From NCBI GenBank assembly GCA_000493965.1, contig AWNV01000071.1, forward strand, positions 1 to 14,679: a stretch of 14,679 bases of DNA, read 5' to 3'. The notes beneath the pieces were generated by a model, which worked only from the letters and a program-made list of their open reading frames with translations, was not told the DNA's origin and searched no databases. The position numbers were made by a program, and so were the translations under genes. Positions 13,993-14,679 of the stretch are shown piece after piece. How positions within the stretch are numbered: the first letter of the stretch is position 1; every line of letters starts with the position of its first letter. The DNA is from Candidatus Aminicenans sakinawicola JGI OTU-1 (GTDB taxonomy: Bacteria > Acidobacteriota > Aminicenantia > Aminicenantales > Aminicenantaceae).

Positions 13993-14313
13993 TTATTCCC
14001 CTCCAGCTCCAAAAGCTTGGATTTCCACATCAATTCCCGCAGGCAAATCTAATTTTTGAAGTTCTTCAATCGTATCATTGTTATAGTCACTAATGTCAAT
14101 CAACCTTTTGTGTATCCTCATTTCAAAGTGCTCTCTCGATCTTTTATCCACATGGGGAGAACGAAGAACACAAAATCTATGAATCCGTGTTGGGAGCGGA
14201 ATAGGCCCCGATAACTTTGCTCCTGTCCTCTTAGCTTTGACAACAATTTCCTTTACTGACTGGTCTAACAGACGATGATCAAAAGATTGAAGTCTAATTC
14301 TTATCTTTTCCAT
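13993..14313 (-). CDS. rpsJ: 30S ribosomal protein S10
   Basis: S10 is in the head of the 30S subunit and also joins NusB in antitermination. The 106-residue product begins MEKIRIRLQSFDHRLLDQSV and has TGAKLSGPIPLPTRIHRFC, the family signature, then SPHVDKRSREHFEMRIHKR and the C-terminal LPAGIDVEIQAF. It is the first gene of the S10 cluster. ATG 14313 has GGAG eight to nine bases upstream. An approximately 120-base gap separates it from tuf, the biggest in the window. Codon use is A/T-rich, in contrast with tuf. Confidence 0.98.
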   Translation of the reverse strand: MEKIRIRLQSFDHRLLDQSVKEIVVKAKRTGAKLSGPIPLPTRIHRFCVLRSPHVDKRSREHFEMRIHKRLIDISDYNNDTIEELQKLDLPAGIDVEIQAFGAGGE

Positions 14314-14433
14314 TTTCTCGTTCTCCAGCTCTTTTCTAAAATCCTATATTTTACCTCTTAATTCTTATCTTTTCCAGCCTTTCTTATATTTATTTTATCC
14401 ACCGGTTATCAGGATCCAAAGGCAAGCGGTCGG
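14314..14433 (-). other. tuf-rpsJ intergenic region
   Basis: This 120-base spacer is AT-rich with purine-rich coding-strand sequence toward rpsJ. I see no tRNA, small ORF with a ribosome site, or stem followed by a T run. It contains a candidate promoter (14392-14419) and the rpsJ GGAG site. Tuf and rpsJ may therefore be cotranscribed, with an added internal promoter. Confidence 0.6.
14392..14419 (-). promoter_or_regulatory. Possible sigma-70-type promoter for rpsJ
   Basis: On the coding strand TTGGAT (14414-14419) is separated by 16 bases from TAAAAT (14392-14397). The -10 matches the consensus at five of six places, the -35 only at three of six, and the spacing is one short of ideal. AT-rich DNA gives such matches often, so this is weak. 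It would start transcription of the S10 cluster within the gap after tuf. Confidence 0.3.
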
Positions 14434-14679
14434 TCATTCCAATATCTCAGTAACACTCCCCGCTCCTACAGTCCGACCTCCCTCTCGAATTGCAAACCTC
14501 AACCCTTTCTCCATCGCTACATCTGTTATCAACTCCATCTCCAAATTCACATTGTCACCTGGCATCACCATCTCTACCCCAGCAGGTAACTTCACCGAAC
14601 CTGTAACATCTGTCGTGCGAAAATAAAACTGCGGCCTGTACCCAGTGAAAAACGGCGTGTGCCGCCCTCCTTCCTCCTT
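14434..14679 (-). CDS. tuf: Elongation factor Tu, C-terminal 81 residues (5' end cut by window edge)
   Basis: EF-Tu carries aminoacyl-tRNA to the ribosome as a GTP complex. The frame enters from the right edge and ends in TGA at 14434. It encodes the end of domain 3: GGRHTPFFTGYRPQFYFRTT, DVTGSVKLPAGVEMVMPGDN, NLEMELITDVAMEKGLRFAI and REGGRTVGAGSVTEILE, matching the family closely. The GTPase domain lies outside. By hand count, 37 of 81 codons end in G and about half end in G or C, against about 24 of 106 and one third in rpsJ. Its place before rpsJ is the normal str-S10 junction in many bacteria. Confidence 0.96.
   Translation of the reverse strand, partial: KEEGGRHTPFFTGYRPQFYFRTTDVTGSVKLPAGVEMVMPGDNVNLEMELITDVAMEKGLRFAIREGGRTVGAGSVTEILE

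Noticed and set aside
14380..14433. Terminator after tuf
   Set aside because: Only short complementary bits such as ATCC/GGAT are present, with no GC-rich stem followed by a T run on the coding strand.
1..14679. A hidden novel system, mobile element or foreign insert among the genes
   Set aside because: Every stretch is accounted for by canonical cluster genes. No gap above 120 bases exists, and I saw no terminal repeats, arrays or unrelated coding frames.

Overview
The window is one long, densely packed run of genes, all on the minus strand. It is the fused S10, spc and alpha ribosomal-protein clusters of a bacterium. In transcription order (right to left) it holds: the 3' end of tuf; rpsJ, rplC, rplD, rplW, rplB, rpsS, rplV, rpsC, rplP, rpmC, rpsQ; rplN, rplX, rplE, rpsN, rpsH, rplF, rplR, rpsE, rpmD, rplO, secY; adk, map, infA, rpmJ; rpsM, rpsK, rpsD; and the 5' part of rpoA, which runs off the left edge. 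The canonical set is complete. No gene is broken and there is no insertion, mobile element, RNA gene or CRISPR array.

The order secY-adk-map-infA-rpmJ-rpsM-rpsK-rpsD-rpoA, with tuf just ahead of rpsJ, is shared by Clostridia and several deep or uncultured phyla. It differs from the E. coli layout, which lacks adk and map here. The DNA is AT-rich with A/T-favouring codons. S4, S14, L24 and L36 all carry zinc-binding cysteine sets, and Adk has a four-cysteine LID. The SecY C-terminal half reminds me of the Acidobacteriota, Aminicenantes and delta-proteobacterial type, but that is memory of sequence style and no phylum should be assigned from it.

Packing is extreme. Many junctions are 4-base ATGA or GTGA overlaps, 1-base stop/start overlaps, or gaps of 1-33 bases, and the next Shine-Dalgarno lies inside or at the end of the previous gene. 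This implies one transcript with coupled translation. Only two gaps are larger: about 120 bases between tuf and rpsJ, where a weak promoter can be drawn, and 87 bases between rpsD and rpoA, which holds a short direct repeat and possible weak hairpin. I found no convincing factor-independent terminator.

Functionally the genes build both ribosomal subunits (17 large-subunit and 10 small-subunit proteins), start translation (IF-1), deliver aminoacyl-tRNA (EF-Tu), trim initiator methionine (Map), balance adenylates (Adk), form the secretion channel (SecY) and supply the RNA polymerase assembly platform (alpha). I see no previously undescribed system. The points worth a second look are modest: a 25-residue N-terminal extension of L30, G-rich codon use in tuf unlike its neighbour, five GTG-started ribosomal genes, and the rpsD-rpoA leader.
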